Assembly (NCBI GenBank): GCA_963589425.1
Contig: CAVAKZ010000090.1
Span: 1-59,438 of the forward strand
Direction of reading: 5' to 3'
DNA from: CAKRJP01 sp963589425
GTDB taxonomy: Bacteria > Bacillota > Clostridia > Lachnospirales > Lachnospiraceae
Length of the DNA: 59,438 nucleotides
Shown: positions 1-9,333 of the stretch, in pieces
Layout of the letters: every line of letters begins with the position of its first letter
Numbering within the stretch: the first letter of the stretch is position 1
The notes under the pieces: generated by a model
Told to the model about the DNA's origin: nothing
The model's input: only the letters and a program-made list of their open reading frames with translations
Databases searched by the model: none
Translations under genes and position numbers: made by a program

Positions 1-36
1 CTACTGCATCGGACATCATCAAAGGAGATGTTGCCT

Positions 37-273
37 ATGAAAAATACACCTGTTAAAAATATTGAAACCACAAAACCAAATACTCAGACTGGCAGTTCGC
101 CCATAAATAACCCATGGGTTGCCGCGCTTGGTATATTTGCTGCCAGCTTTTGTATCTGTTATATTACGCATGAAACTACTAAGCGTGGTTGTAGCTTTGA
201 GTTGAAATATAAAGACTTTGCCCTCACAAGTTCTCCCTGTATTTCAGCCTCAACTACCGCCATTGCTGCCTAA
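37..273 (+). CDS. small single-pass membrane protein
   Basis: Encodes 78 residues. I chose the ATG at 37 because GGAG at 24-27 sits nine bases upstream; the ATG at 28 overlaps that site. After a polar, Thr/Asn-rich N-terminus (about residues 1-25) there is one hydrophobic segment (about 26-45), then a short polar tail. It is one of only three plus-strand genes in the window. If the phage genome is circular it would lie downstream of the plus-strand gene at the right end, so the two may share a rightward transcript; that is inference. No function recognised. Confidence 0.6.
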   Translation: MKNTPVKNIETTKPNTQTGSSPINNPWVAALGIFAASFCICYITHETTKRGCSFELKYKDFALTSSPCISASTTAIAA

Positions 274-307
274 AATAACGCCGATGCAGTAACCTTTCTT
301 CCAAATA

Positions 308-517
308 TCAAGCTCCGTATTCCATAGCTGACTGATCAGCATATTCGGGTTTACGGTCTTTCTTTGTGACTAAGCGATTATACAATTCTCTCGCTTCGTC
401 TCCTTGAAACGCATTGATAATCTCCACAGACTGATTCATTCTCTTTTTACCAACTGTCAGAACAGCTGTTGAGTCTTTATTAGAAATATCAATACCTATC
501 AATAATGTATCTACCAT
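308..517 (-). CDS. hypothetical protein, 69 aa
   Basis: A 69-residue soluble, charged protein. Its ATG shares one base with the stop codon of the upstream 51-residue gene (TAATG), and GGAGG lies just upstream inside that gene, so the two are probably translationally coupled. It is the last leftward gene of the replication operon visible here. I do not recognise the family. Confidence 0.6.
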   Translation of the reverse strand: MVDTLLIGIDISNKDSTAVLTVGKKRMNQSVEIINAFQGDEARELYNRLVTKKDRKPEYADQSAMEYGA

Positions 518-672
518 TATTCTGCCTCCTTCCAGTAAACCGGCTTTGTCGAATTCGTATTCATCGGCTCAGCCAGACAATCATTACAAGGGTCAAACTT
601 TCCGTCCTGCTCCTTGTACTTACAGGTTTTACAATAGGTTTTGAAATCAACCTCTTCGTAAATGTTTTCCAT
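517..672 (-). CDS. small zinc-ribbon-like protein, 51 aa
   Basis: A small ORF between the helicase gene and the 69-residue gene. The protein has two CxxC pairs (YCKTCKY and PCNDC) about eleven residues apart, the usual layout of a four-cysteine zinc site. An AGG-containing ribosome site lies upstream of the ATG at 672, and the gene fills the space between its neighbours exactly. Function unknown; nucleic-acid binding or a structural zinc knuckle are possibilities. Confidence 0.65.
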   Translation of the reverse strand: MENIYEEVDFKTYCKTCKYKEQDGKFDPCNDCLAEPMNTNSTKPVYWKEAE

Positions 673-680
673 ATGCTACC

Positions 681-1901
681 TCATTTCCAATTCACATATT
701 TAGTTTCATTGAATGTCTTCTTATCTTTCAACGCTTTGCTAATTGCCAGGTCAATGCCTGACCGGGATTTCAGATGATAGTAATATAAATCTGTGTATGG
801 CGTATTCATCCTGTCGATTCGCCCAGCAGATTGTGCCATAATCTTATATGAGTAGTTCTGCGAGAAAAATATAATAGTGTCAGTCGTAATGCAATTCCAA
901 CCCTCAGCCCCAGCATTATACTGAACCAAATACACCCACGCATCGCTACTCGGTACTGGCTGATGCTTATGACCATTCCACTCGCCTATCTCGTATCCGG
1001 AGAATATCTCTTTCAGCAGCTCAAGTTCATAGTCGAAGTTGTAAAATATAATAGCTTTGGGATGCTTCTCGATGATCTCAAGCAAGGCAATCTGTCTGGA
1101 TTGGTCTGTATTAACGATTTTTCGCCACACATAGCAAAGCCCTGCTGCGTTGATTATCGGCTCCTTCTTAAATGGGTCCCATCTGGTTTTGCTGACATCT
1201 TTATACTTCTCAACGTCGTATCGTACGTAGATATCTTCATGATGTGAGACAGTCTGCCGTTTGAAGTCCATATTGACAAGGATTTTGTTACGCAGTCGAA
1301 TCAGCCGACCCGTATTCAAATATCTGTCAACCTTAGGGAATTTGCTGAAACGGCTGTACACGATGTGTTCCCTCGTGAACTCACTGCGGTTTTTGTAGAA
1401 ACCATTAGCAATGAACACGGGAATATAGTCCTGCCACGTGTCTCCAGGTGTAGCTGATAAAAGAATCCATTCATTTGACTTTGCTATTTTTAGGAATGCT
1501 TTTACCCACGTTCCAGAGCCTATAACACGCTGCTCATCAAATATAAAGAACGCACCCTTCACGTCTGAATACTTTTTGATGTTGTTCCAGGAGTCAATCA
1601 CAACCTTGTTCAAATATAAATTGTGTTCCGGGTATGTAGACAGCAAGAATGGAGCCAATTCTTCTTCCCACTCCAACGTGTCACGCTTCCTCGCAGTTGT
1701 GATGATGTAAAGGTCTTTGATGCTTGTGTCGTCCATAGGCACGTATTCATCCGTATCCAACTCTCCGCCATTCCGAATATAATAGTAGGCTAGTGACGTC
1801 CTGGATTTGCCACTACCAACACCTCCGCAGAGTATACATCCGTTCTGCATTCGATTTACAGCATCCATCTGATAATCTCGTAATCCTACGCCCGCCATCA
1901 A
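681..1901 (-). CDS. SNF2-type DEAD-box helicase/ATPase
   Basis: 406 residues with superfamily 2 helicase motifs: an LRDYQ Q-motif-like start (about residues 7-11), Walker A GGVGSGKS (26-33), a DExx box written FDEQR, motif III SATP, and motif VI QSAGRIDR near the C-terminus. Such compact SNF2-like helicases are common in Firmicutes phage replication modules and are expected to use ATP to move on DNA during replication or recombination. The fourth residue of the DExx box is Arg, unlike DEAH or DEAD. It overlaps the upstream 98-residue gene by 4 bp and sits in one operon with the methylase, SSB-like and polymerase genes. Confidence 0.9.
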   Translation of the reverse strand: MMAGVGLRDYQMDAVNRMQNGCILCGGVGSGKSRTSLAYYYIRNGGELDTDEYVPMDDTSIKDLYIITTARKRDTLEWEEELAPFLLSTYPEHNLYLNKVVIDSWNNIKKYSDVKGAFFIFDEQRVIGSGTWVKAFLKIAKSNEWILLSATPGDTWQDYIPVFIANGFYKNRSEFTREHIVYSRFSKFPKVDRYLNTGRLIRLRNKILVNMDFKRQTVSHHEDIYVRYDVEKYKDVSKTRWDPFKKEPIINAAGLCYVWRKIVNTDQSRQIALLEIIEKHPKAIIFYNFDYELELLKEIFSGYEIGEWNGHKHQPVPSSDAWVYLVQYNAGAEGWNCITTDTIIFFSQNYSYKIMAQSAGRIDRMNTPYTDLYYYHLKSRSGIDLAISKALKDKKTFNETKYVNWK

Positions 1902-2194
1902 TTCATCCCCGAAACAAATCCGGGTTCTACAGTAAACTCATACCCGTCGCCATCCAAATTGGCTTTCGGTCCGAAATGAAGCAACATAGTTCCGATTTCC
2001 TCTGCCGTCAGATGCTCCTCATCCATATAATACTTAACAATAGCATCTCCCACCGGCTTGGTAACGCAAATCTTCCGACAGTCAAACATGCTTGTTTCAT
2101 CGAGAGTAAATCCCGCAATTGCGGCTGCACACTCATATATTGCAACAATACTTTGCTCGCATTTTTCTGCCGGTATAGAATATCTTTTCTTCAT
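1898..2194 (-). CDS. hypothetical protein, 98 aa
   Basis: A 98-residue protein, mixed alpha/beta by composition, with no membrane segment. It overlaps both neighbours by 4 bp (ATGA-type junctions with the methylase-like gene upstream and the helicase downstream), which suggests translational coupling and a role in the same replication module. Family not recognised. Confidence 0.7.
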   Translation of the reverse strand: MKKRYSIPAEKCEQSIVAIYECAAAIAGFTLDETSMFDCRKICVTKPVGDAIVKYYMDEEHLTAEEIGTMLLHFGPKANLDGDGYEFTVEPGFVSGMN

Positions 2195-3096
2195 CGATAC
2201 TCATCCTCCTCTAAAAGTTTATCGAGATACTTCATTGTCCGCCTAGTCGTCCAAATATCAGAGAAATACATAGGCGTGTACCAATAATTCTCAAGATTAT
2301 CGCCAGTGACCATTGGATCTGTAAGAGAGTTCCCTATTTTCACAAATCCTGCTAGTCCGAGAAGCGAAATCTGAATATAACACATCAGACCGACCGTCTC
2401 GTCCACGTCCTGAGCCACTACTAACACGTGATTCTGGTAATTCAGCGGTGGATTATGTCTCTCCAATTGCTTCCGTATAGCATGAATCCCAGCAATCAGA
2501 GTAGCTCCAGCACCGCAGCAAGGATCATTGATCGTAGCGTAACCACATTCCTTAATCGCTCTCACAGCGTTGTTGGCTGTTACTACCTCTGCCATCAGCT
2601 CACATACACAATACGGTGTAAAGAATTGCCCCGTCGATTGATTTCCAAGCTCCAAACCCATGAACATTTTTCCTAAGAAGTCCTGTTCTGGATTTTCGTC
2701 AAAAGCCATGGTTGTATATGCAGTCAATTCTGGAAATATCATTTGCTCCTCTTTGGAATACCGGTTGATTACTTCCATATAACGCTTTTCTCGCTGGTCG
2801 AAATTTCCCTTATCCAGTGCATTGGAGATGGCACAGGCATACATCAAAATATAATCACGCCATACGTCCCAAGCTCGATGAGTATGGGTGAGTTTTCGGA
2901 ATGCTTTTAGAAATTTACACTCCCAGTCATTTTTTTCTTCTCGTTTTTCCGGTTCTTTAGGAAGTTCAACTTCTCTTTTCTCGGTTTTATTGAACGGCGG
3001 CTCCCATTTAGGAGGCGGTTCTTTTCGTTTTACTACTTTTGACGCCGTAGTCTTAATCTGTGGTTTAGACTTTGGCGGTTTCTTATCCCAAAACAT
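2191..3096 (-). CDS. N6-adenine DNA methylase-like protein
   Basis: About 301 residues. I chose the ATG at 3096 because AAAGGAG lies just upstream; an in-frame ATG at 3111 overlaps that site. The Lys/Pro-rich N-terminal 60 residues look disordered. The core matches HsdM-type N6 methylases: STGQFFTP, then the SAM-binding DPCCGAG (motif I), then AQDVDE and ISLLGL. At the place of catalytic motif IV (NPPY/F) the sequence reads WYTPMYF, so the catalytic Asn is not evident. It may be a divergent enzyme or a DNA/SAM-binding relative. No specificity subunit or restriction gene is nearby. Confidence 0.75.
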   Translation of the reverse strand: MFWDKKPPKSKPQIKTTASKVVKRKEPPPKWEPPFNKTEKREVELPKEPEKREEKNDWECKFLKAFRKLTHTHRAWDVWRDYILMYACAISNALDKGNFDQREKRYMEVINRYSKEEQMIFPELTAYTTMAFDENPEQDFLGKMFMGLELGNQSTGQFFTPYCVCELMAEVVTANNAVRAIKECGYATINDPCCGAGATLIAGIHAIRKQLERHNPPLNYQNHVLVVAQDVDETVGLMCYIQISLLGLAGFVKIGNSLTDPMVTGDNLENYWYTPMYFSDIWTTRRTMKYLDKLLEEDEYR

Positions 3097-3109
3097 AGTT
3101 TCTCCTTTC

Positions 3110-3146
3110 AAAAAGCAAGAGTGCCGGCTTTGAAACCGACACCCTC
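3110..3146 (-). terminator. intrinsic terminator after the SSB-like gene
   Basis: On the minus strand a GTGTCGG/CCGGCAC stem (one G-T pair) with an 8-base loop is followed by a T-rich run. It separates the SSB-like gene from the methylase gene, whose ribosome binding site follows directly. It could attenuate transcription within the replication operon. Confidence 0.7.
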
Positions 3147-3157
3147 AAATATAAACG

Positions 3158-3637
3158 TTATGCGAACGGAATTTCTTCCTCCTCGTCCGCATACTTTTCA
3201 GCAAAGACGTCCTCTTCGATTGTTACGTACATAGTCTTCAGATATGCCTTGATACCCGTCTTACCATTAACTTCCCATCTGGATGGACTGATGATTAAGT
3301 CGACATTAGCAATCTCTGCGTAGTCAAGAGAAGATACAGCCTCTTCATCCAGCTTTGTCTTACTCTTTCTTGTAACCATATACACGTTTGGCGGAATATT
3401 GTCGAAACGCACAGCTACCTGAATATAATGAAGTGGTGCGTCGTCATCGTTTCTCGGAGGAAGGATTCTTACATTCCATCCATCCTCAGCAAGCTTCTGT
3501 GCCTGCTCTGCATCTGGAAGTACAACACAGAAATTACGATTACCAGCTCTGTTGTACTTAGTCTCCTCTCCTCTAAAGTTTCTGAACATAATACGAGCGT
3601 TCTCAATAATCAGCTCATTCACATTTGCTCTTGCCAT
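3158..3637 (-). CDS. single-stranded DNA-binding-like replication protein
   Basis: 159 residues ending in an acidic tail that closes with EEEEIPFA, closely resembling the DDDIPF tip that SSB proteins use to dock partners. The rest is beta-rich with aromatic and basic residues. It lies directly downstream of the polymerase fusion and upstream of the methylase and helicase, the usual place of a phage SSB. I infer ssDNA binding at the fork; the fold itself cannot be verified by eye. Confidence 0.7.
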   Translation of the reverse strand: MARANVNELIIENARIMFRNFRGEETKYNRAGNRNFCVVLPDAEQAQKLAEDGWNVRILPPRNDDDAPLHYIQVAVRFDNIPPNVYMVTRKSKTKLDEEAVSSLDYAEIANVDLIISPSRWEVNGKTGIKAYLKTMYVTIEEDVFAEKYADEEEEIPFA

Positions 3638-3656
3638 AGTTATAATCTCCTCTTCT

Positions 3657-6600
3657 TTAATTTTCTGGTGGGTTCATTGCGTGTCTCATCACAATGTCTG
3701 AAATATCATAATCAAGGTCGCAGTCTGAATGGTAATTCTCCTGATTGAAATGTGGGCAGTCGAAGCAAGTCGCATACTTCTCCTCGCCACAAGGCATTGC
3801 CCACGGAACCGTTTCTACATCTGCGTCATTTGCTCCCAGCTCTGTCACATAAGGGTCGTCGGATACAAACCACTCGAAGTCTCCATACTGTGAAATTGTC
3901 TTTACAGCTTCATCAACAAGCTTGTCATAATAAGACCGATCAATGCCATCTCCTTTGTCAAGCTCTTTAACCATCTCTGATTCCATCCAACGATAGCCTT
4001 TAGAACCAGTTGCAGCATAATATCTTCCGTCTTTCTCCCTCATCAGAAGTCCGGCACCATAGCCCTCTTTCATCGGGCAGAACTGTCCAACTTTTCCGAT
4101 AAAACGATAATTGTGACCCTTCTCGATTAACGGATTAAGCTCACTGCATAAACTTTCAAACATGGTATCAGACAGAAGACCCTTCTTATAATCGCTTTCT
4201 GCTTTACTGAATTCTTTCTCTTCTTTGGAAACATCCGGCAACCCTTCATTCAAATCCAAATATAAAGAGCTGCTCACAGATTTGGTCTCACACATATCAT
4301 TAAATGCGATTTCTTCTCTGCTGAACAGTTTCTTAAATACATACGGAATCTGGAACTGTGTACCGGTTGCAGTCCATTTTCCACCTTTCTTTTTATTGTT
4401 TCCCGGTGCATAGCCGTACATTTTCTTGCACTCTTCTGCGTACTTATACTTTGCAATATAAACGGCATCGTTTACCAGACACATACGGTCATATGTAGCC
4501 TCATGCTCAAATGTGTAGCCATATCTCTCACCAAAATCCATAACGAACTGGATAATCTCCGGTGTAGCATCCGGTATCTTGATCGAATCGGTCTTAATAT
4601 GAGCAACCTGAAACCCTCGACTGAGAACTTCGTTTTTAAGGTCGATCATAAATAAAGCTCCACGTTTTGCCACGATGTTGTCGATATTTCTCGGGTCGTG
4701 GAATGGATTGTCAAAGGATGCCGATGTAAGCCCATATACAGAGTTGATAGCGGTCTTCAAAGCATTCGCAAGGTCTTTGGAAGTCATTTCGCCGTCAATT
4801 ACTCTCTGAATATAAGGTGTCAGCTTACCATCCAGCATCGTATTTACAACATCCCAAGCCTCATGTTTAATACTTACGCGACCCTCAACAATCTCTCGGA
4901 ATGCCCTTGTGAATCTCGGACCGAACAGTACCTCGGCAATAACGCTGTGCGGATGCATAGAAGAAATATCAAGCAACGCTACATTACCGTACATACCCGG
5001 TACACCCTGTGCGAAGCCACCTTCTCCAACATCCTCTCCACGATATGTAGATTTACCGTGGTCAAACACATAACCCGGGAAATATGGGAGAATACTGTGA
5101 GATTCGAACGGAACCTCTTCCTTATTATTGTATTTCCAACCATAGTGCGGTTCTGCCATCATCTTTGGGCAAGCTTCCTTAAGGAAATCAATACTTTCCT
5201 GATCCAGAGATGTTACCGGCTCTGCCAGATTTCTGTAATGAAATTCCGACTGTGGTTTCCGGTTAGTTCCAAATATAATTCTGGTGGTCAGCGTGTTAGT
5301 CGTATCGTTTACCGTCATACCTGCTAAATCTGCCAGAATCTGTCTTGCCGTCCAGTCAGCCTCAAGATAATTGAATGCTGCTTCAGTTGCGATAACGTCG
5401 TTGTCACAATACTCGGCGACCTTAATCCAAAGCTCCTCCGGTACAGGCTGGTCCCATGGAAGTCCAAGCTCCTGATGATGGATACCCATCTCGATCTCCA
5501 GTTTCTTAAGACTCTTCTTGTTTCCGGCAGATGCAAAGTCGTATACATCGGTATAAGACACGTTATACGCCTCTCCGAAGAAGCAATTTGCGCTACCATT
5601 GATGATTCTCTGCGACAGGTTATAGAGTTGCTCGTTTGTGTAGCCCATCAATCTCGCATACAAAATATGATTATCGTATCTTCGACAGTTGAAGCCGACG
5701 AGTCTGAATCTCATCAGTTCTTCAATCTCATTCGGAGACGGATTGATCATTCTTACAACAGGTTTCCCTTTGCCCTCTATTTTCCAGTTCACAAGGAATA
5801 GATTGGGGAAAACCTCAATATCATAGAATACCAGCTTAGCATCATCGTTCTTCACCGCTGTGGACTGGTCTGCCGATTTGAACTGCATCTTATTAACCAA
5901 CTTGATACAGTAATCTGCTTGATGAGTGCTATTAGCTGCAAATGCCAATACTGCATTGCGCATGTCTGTAATATCGTATTTCAAATCACTTGCATACGCA
6001 TCTTCCAGTATCTTGTAGATAAAATCGATACTGGGCTTAGTTCCCGGATGTATCTCTTTGTTAAGATTCCGTTTTATCAGTGTTCTAAGCCCTTTCTCGC
6101 TCTTAATTGCTTCAAAATTTACCATTTTTTGTTCTCCTTTCAGCGGTAAACCGGAGCTAATTGTTGCGATAGGCAAATTATTGCACTTTGACAGCATACG
6201 TCTCAGTGAACTTTTGCCTGTGAACACCTTAACTTCAACATGGTCGTCATACACTCTGCTCAACTTAGTCGGATTTCCGGTGTAAATATAATGGAGATGA
6301 ATTCCTTGTCCCGATTTGCTAAGCTCGGCGTAAGTTGGCGGCCACTTACTTGCTTCTGCTACATTTTTTTCAAATGACTTATTACCGGATTCGTCCGAAA
6401 TATCAAAGTCAATCACGATATGATTCTCCGGAACTTTCACATAATGGAGCTTTTTCGTATCGAGTTCGGATAGCTTCGTATGTACAGAGTCCCATTTCTT
6501 CTGTGGCGTTTCATTTTCAGATGCATACTGAGCCGGACAATCTGAACACACATCGTCAAATATAGACTTCATACTATCGAACTGGATAAGTGGCTGTTTT

Positions 6601-7931
6601 ACTGGTTCTGCTTTCTCACCAACCGCCTCTTCCTCGAATTTTTCCGTTCGGAAGCCAATATAATAGCTCCTTACACGAGTACCATCGTCAAGATTGAAAC
6701 GTTCCTGAAAATCATGAAAATAGTTTTTAAGTTCTTCTTTGAATACCCTCTGTGAGAACGGAAATCCAACCTTGGCATCATCACAATAGGTCTTGTACAT
6801 CTCCCACGCTGCTTTCAAAGTTGTCCCGTTTTCTTTCTTAAATACGTGATAAGAATCGATGATGAAGTTGTAGAAATCATTGGATGCCCCAAGCATCGTA
6901 ATAGGAATATAATCATCGTACCTGCCTGGATTGGCAGAATATACCTCCTGACAGTGGTAGGCAATAGCTCCCAATTCAAATTCCACCTGTTTCACGATTG
7001 TCTTGTATTCTTTCGGATTCAGCTTGTTACCGGACGGCGAAACGTCAATCAATCTTCGGATTAAACCAGACTTCGCATCTGTAATCTTGACCGGTTTATT
7101 TGTACCCATAAATAGGAAACATTTGAACCGGTTAGAATATGTAGATTTGAACTTCTCATTTACAGTCATAAGTTCGTGAGATACAAGACTGTTCAATCGA
7201 GTGTTATCCTCAATCCTGGACAAATCGCCATCGTGCTGAATCGCAACCAGAGGGTTCGTTTTAAAGGCCTCCAAAGCAAACGAGTTGCTGGCAGACCCAA
7301 GTGCTTTTGCGTCAAATACAGAATAGTATCCGTCGAAAAGCTGCTGAATGATATTAAGAACTGTGGATTTACCGGTTCCAGCAGCTCCGTATAAAACCAT
7401 AAATTTTTGCAGTTTTTTAGATTCCCCAGACACAATAGAACCTATAGCCCACTCAATTTTGTTCCGCTCCTCAGCAGAATATAAAGTAGACATCAGTTTC
7501 TCATAAGCAGACAAATCACCAGCTTCAAGCGGATAGTTCAGCTTTTTACTGGCGTAATCTTTCTTATTTGTTTCTGTATTGGAAAATATCAGTTTGTCAT
7601 CAAGCGTATGGAAGTTGTCTCTCATCTGCTTTTGACAATACTTATGCCATGAGTCAATCATACCTGACTCGGCATCCCACATATGCAGGACTTTAATATC
7701 GGAGTTAAAACGCTGGCGGTTTTCCTCAGCATATCTATCCAGTTCGCGGTCAATGAGCTGCAAGGCATCTTGCTCGTCCGTAGACCATAAACCACGTTCT
7801 TCAATCCAGATAGCATAGAAATCACCACCTCGAATCATTAGATCGGAGCTTTTCTTAATAATGAACTTTGGATAGATTTCTATTACGCCACGTTTCGTTG
7901 AACGTGTTGAAATCACCATAAAGTCGATCAT
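3657..7931 (-). CDS. SF3 helicase / AEP-like primase / family B DNA polymerase fusion
   Basis: One 1424-residue chain that looks like a replisome in a single polypeptide. Residues about 140-430 are a D5-like superfamily 3 helicase with Walker A GAAGTGKST at 182-190. Residues about 480-600 resemble a primase-polymerase (AEP) domain: VIDFDIS (506-512), SGQGIHLHY (540-548), EVKVF (566-570). A DEDD-type 3'-5' exonuclease follows, with YDIEVFP (703-709), GFNCRRYDN (747-755) and YCDND (841-845). The family B polymerase motifs are DISSMHPHS (988-996), KTAINSVYG (1059-1067) and IKTDSI (1112-1117). A Cys/His-rich C-terminal stretch could bind metal. Replication enzymes usually come as separate genes, so the fusion is notable. 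The start is ambiguous between the ATG at 7931 and the one four codons in. Confidence 0.88.
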   Translation of the reverse strand: MIDFMVISTRSTKRGVIEIYPKFIIKKSSDLMIRGGDFYAIWIEERGLWSTDEQDALQLIDRELDRYAEENRQRFNSDIKVLHMWDAESGMIDSWHKYCQKQMRDNFHTLDDKLIFSNTETNKKDYASKKLNYPLEAGDLSAYEKLMSTLYSAEERNKIEWAIGSIVSGESKKLQKFMVLYGAAGTGKSTVLNIIQQLFDGYYSVFDAKALGSASNSFALEAFKTNPLVAIQHDGDLSRIEDNTRLNSLVSHELMTVNEKFKSTYSNRFKCFLFMGTNKPVKITDAKSGLIRRLIDVSPSGNKLNPKEYKTIVKQVEFELGAIAYHCQEVYSANPGRYDDYIPITMLGASNDFYNFIIDSYHVFKKENGTTLKAAWEMYKTYCDDAKVGFPFSQRVFKEELKNYFHDFQERFNLDDGTRVRSYYIGFRTEKFEEEAVGEKAEPVKQPLIQFDSMKSIFDDVCSDCPAQYASENETPQKKWDSVHTKLSELDTKKLHYVKVPENHIVIDFDISDESGNKSFEKNVAEASKWPPTYAELSKSGQGIHLHYIYTGNPTKLSRVYDDHVEVKVFTGKSSLRRMLSKCNNLPIATISSGLPLKGEQKMVNFEAIKSEKGLRTLIKRNLNKEIHPGTKPSIDFIYKILEDAYASDLKYDITDMRNAVLAFAANSTHQADYCIKLVNKMQFKSADQSTAVKNDDAKLVFYDIEVFPNLFLVNWKIEGKGKPVVRMINPSPNEIEELMRFRLVGFNCRRYDNHILYARLMGYTNEQLYNLSQRIINGSANCFFGEAYNVSYTDVYDFASAGNKKSLKKLEIEMGIHHQELGLPWDQPVPEELWIKVAEYCDNDVIATEAAFNYLEADWTARQILADLAGMTVNDTTNTLTTRIIFGTNRKPQSEFHYRNLAEPVTSLDQESIDFLKEACPKMMAEPHYGWKYNNKEEVPFESHSILPYFPGYVFDHGKSTYRGEDVGEGGFAQGVPGMYGNVALLDISSMHPHSVIAEVLFGPRFTRAFREIVEGRVSIKHEAWDVVNTMLDGKLTPYIQRVIDGEMTSKDLANALKTAINSVYGLTSASFDNPFHDPRNIDNIVAKRGALFMIDLKNEVLSRGFQVAHIKTDSIKIPDATPEIIQFVMDFGERYGYTFEHEATYDRMCLVNDAVYIAKYKYAEECKKMYGYAPGNNKKKGGKWTATGTQFQIPYVFKKLFSREEIAFNDMCETKSVSSSLYLDLNEGLPDVSKEEKEFSKAESDYKKGLLSDTMFESLCSELNPLIEKGHNYRFIGKVGQFCPMKEGYGAGLLMREKDGRYYAATGSKGYRWMESEMVKELDKGDGIDRSYYDKLVDEAVKTISQYGDFEWFVSDDPYVTELGANDADVETVPWAMPCGEEKYATCFDCPHFNQENYHSDCDLDYDISDIVMRHAMNPPEN

Positions 7932-7939
7932 CGCATTTT

Positions 7940-8173
7940 TTACTCTCCTTCCGGATGCTTAAGTTCCTCAATTTCCTTTTCCAACTGCTTGATACGCTTT
8001 GCCTGTGATTTCTGCTCAGCGCATACAGCTGCCATGTTTAAACTTGTGATAACAGCAAATATCGCCACCTGATTATTGAATCGCTTCTGTCTTCTAAGAA
8101 TTCTGGAAACAGTATCCAACCGTCTTTCAGATGTACGTAAACTACTGAAAATATAAGTAAGCATTTCGCCCAT
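7940..8173 (-). CDS. small membrane/coiled-coil protein, 77 aa
   Basis: An amphipathic, Arg-rich N-terminus (to about residue 32), a hydrophobic stretch (about 35-52) and a Lys/Glu heptad-like C-terminal helix (about 53-72). The gene ends just before the polymerase start and probably shares its transcript. It belongs with the many small membrane-associated proteins of this region. Function unknown. Confidence 0.6.
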   Translation of the reverse strand: MGEMLTYIFSSLRTSERRLDTVSRILRRQKRFNNQVAIFAVITSLNMAAVCAEQKSQAKRIKQLEKEIEELKHPEGE

Positions 8174-8188
8174 GTCTTACCACCCTTT

Positions 8189-8740
8189 CTATCTCACATT
8201 ATCAAGGTACCAGTTTGCCTGATACCAAATTTCAATATCTCTCATATCGTACCGGCAATGTTCAATCGTAAACAAACCGCCCCTGCCATTCCGCTCGTAA
8301 TCCCGATTTAGGAATCGCCTAATGACACCGATTGTGTAAGCCTTATCGAACTTGGCATCATCCATAGAGCCAAGTCCAAGACTTACAATCATATCCCAGA
8401 ACCACTGACCGGTTCTGTTTCCGATGTCCGGATCATCCATGATGTGCTCTTCTAAGCGGATAGCAAGGGCAATAATCATTTCTAAAACACTGCACGGACG
8501 AATATCCAAATAACTCGCAATTATACTGTCTGGATATCCCTGCTCGTTGCCGAATCTGTATCGGAGATCTATTCCATCCTCGTACCGATTACTATCCAGT
8601 GCAATTGTATAAGTAAATTCTGTATCATGAAGCAAATATAAAAGCTTCCGATACGATAATCCTCTCGAATACTCATCATCACAAACGAGCTGGTACATCC
8701 AGTCAAAGTAAGCATTATTCAGCTCATCCCGTGTCATCAT
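8189..8740 (-). CDS. hypothetical protein, 183 aa
   Basis: A soluble, helix-rich protein with many acidic residues and a Trp/Tyr-rich end. Proteins of this general type occur in early regions of Clostridia phages, but I cannot name the family. Its ATG overlaps the stop codon of the upstream membrane-anchored gene by 4 bp, suggesting coupling. Confidence 0.65.
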   Translation of the reverse strand: MMTRDELNNAYFDWMYQLVCDDEYSRGLSYRKLLYLLHDTEFTYTIALDSNRYEDGIDLRYRFGNEQGYPDSIIASYLDIRPCSVLEMIIALAIRLEEHIMDDPDIGNRTGQWFWDMIVSLGLGSMDDAKFDKAYTIGVIRRFLNRDYERNGRGGLFTIEHCRYDMRDIEIWYQANWYLDNVR

Positions 8741-9333
8741 ACCTCCATCTGATGCGGTCTTCCTTTAGCAACCTCGGAATAAGTTCTCTGGTCAAGAAGA
8801 ATCTCATAATCACACTTTCGTGCGTCATTTCTGACAAATACTGAGTCATCCTCATACTCGCCAAAATGATTCAAAGACTCAAATCCGACAGTTTCTTCCA
8901 CATCTTCAATAATTTCATCATTCTCGTCAGTCAACACCGCGTCTGCATAATATGTAAGACTGATCTGCTCATATTCATCGTTGTCGCCAAACTGCTCTGG
9001 CGGGATTACATAAGGTTTGTCCAGTTCTTCCGGCTCAACTTCTTCCTCTCCTGTACGGTCAGAATATCTTACGTAACCAGTTCTCTTCAGCTTTTCAGCA
9101 TACTCTTTAAGCTCTGGCTTGTTCTTATCCACGTTCTTAATCCCCTCCGCAACTGTTTTCTTTACGGATTCGTCCTTCCGCTCCTGCTCACGTCTCGCGA
9201 ATACCTCTTTTACAGAGTCAATTTCTTCCTGAGCAATCTCGGCGTACTTATCCTTGAGCAGATACCATGTGGTTGCAGAACCGGCAGCTGCACCAACAAT
9301 AAATGCCAGTGAAAATATCAATTTGTTACTCAT
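8737..9333 (-). CDS. N-terminally anchored membrane protein, 198 aa
   Basis: I chose the ATG at 9333, which overlaps the end of the upstream gene by 8 bp and has GGAGGA upstream. Residues about 5-24 form one membrane anchor with a Gly/Ala-rich face. A Lys/Glu coiled-coil-like segment (about 30-85) follows, then a strongly acidic C-terminal domain, presumably cytoplasmic. Phage proteins with this anchor-coil-acidic layout are common but uncharacterised. It sits in an operon of four small membrane proteins. Confidence 0.65.
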   Translation of the reverse strand: MSNKLIFSLAFIVGAAAGSATTWYLLKDKYAEIAQEEIDSVKEVFARREQERKDESVKKTVAEGIKNVDKNKPELKEYAEKLKRTGYVRYSDRTGEEEVEPEELDKPYVIPPEQFGDNDEYEQISLTYYADAVLTDENDEIIEDVEETVGFESLNHFGEYEDDSVFVRNDARKCDYEILLDQRTYSEVAKGRPHQMEV

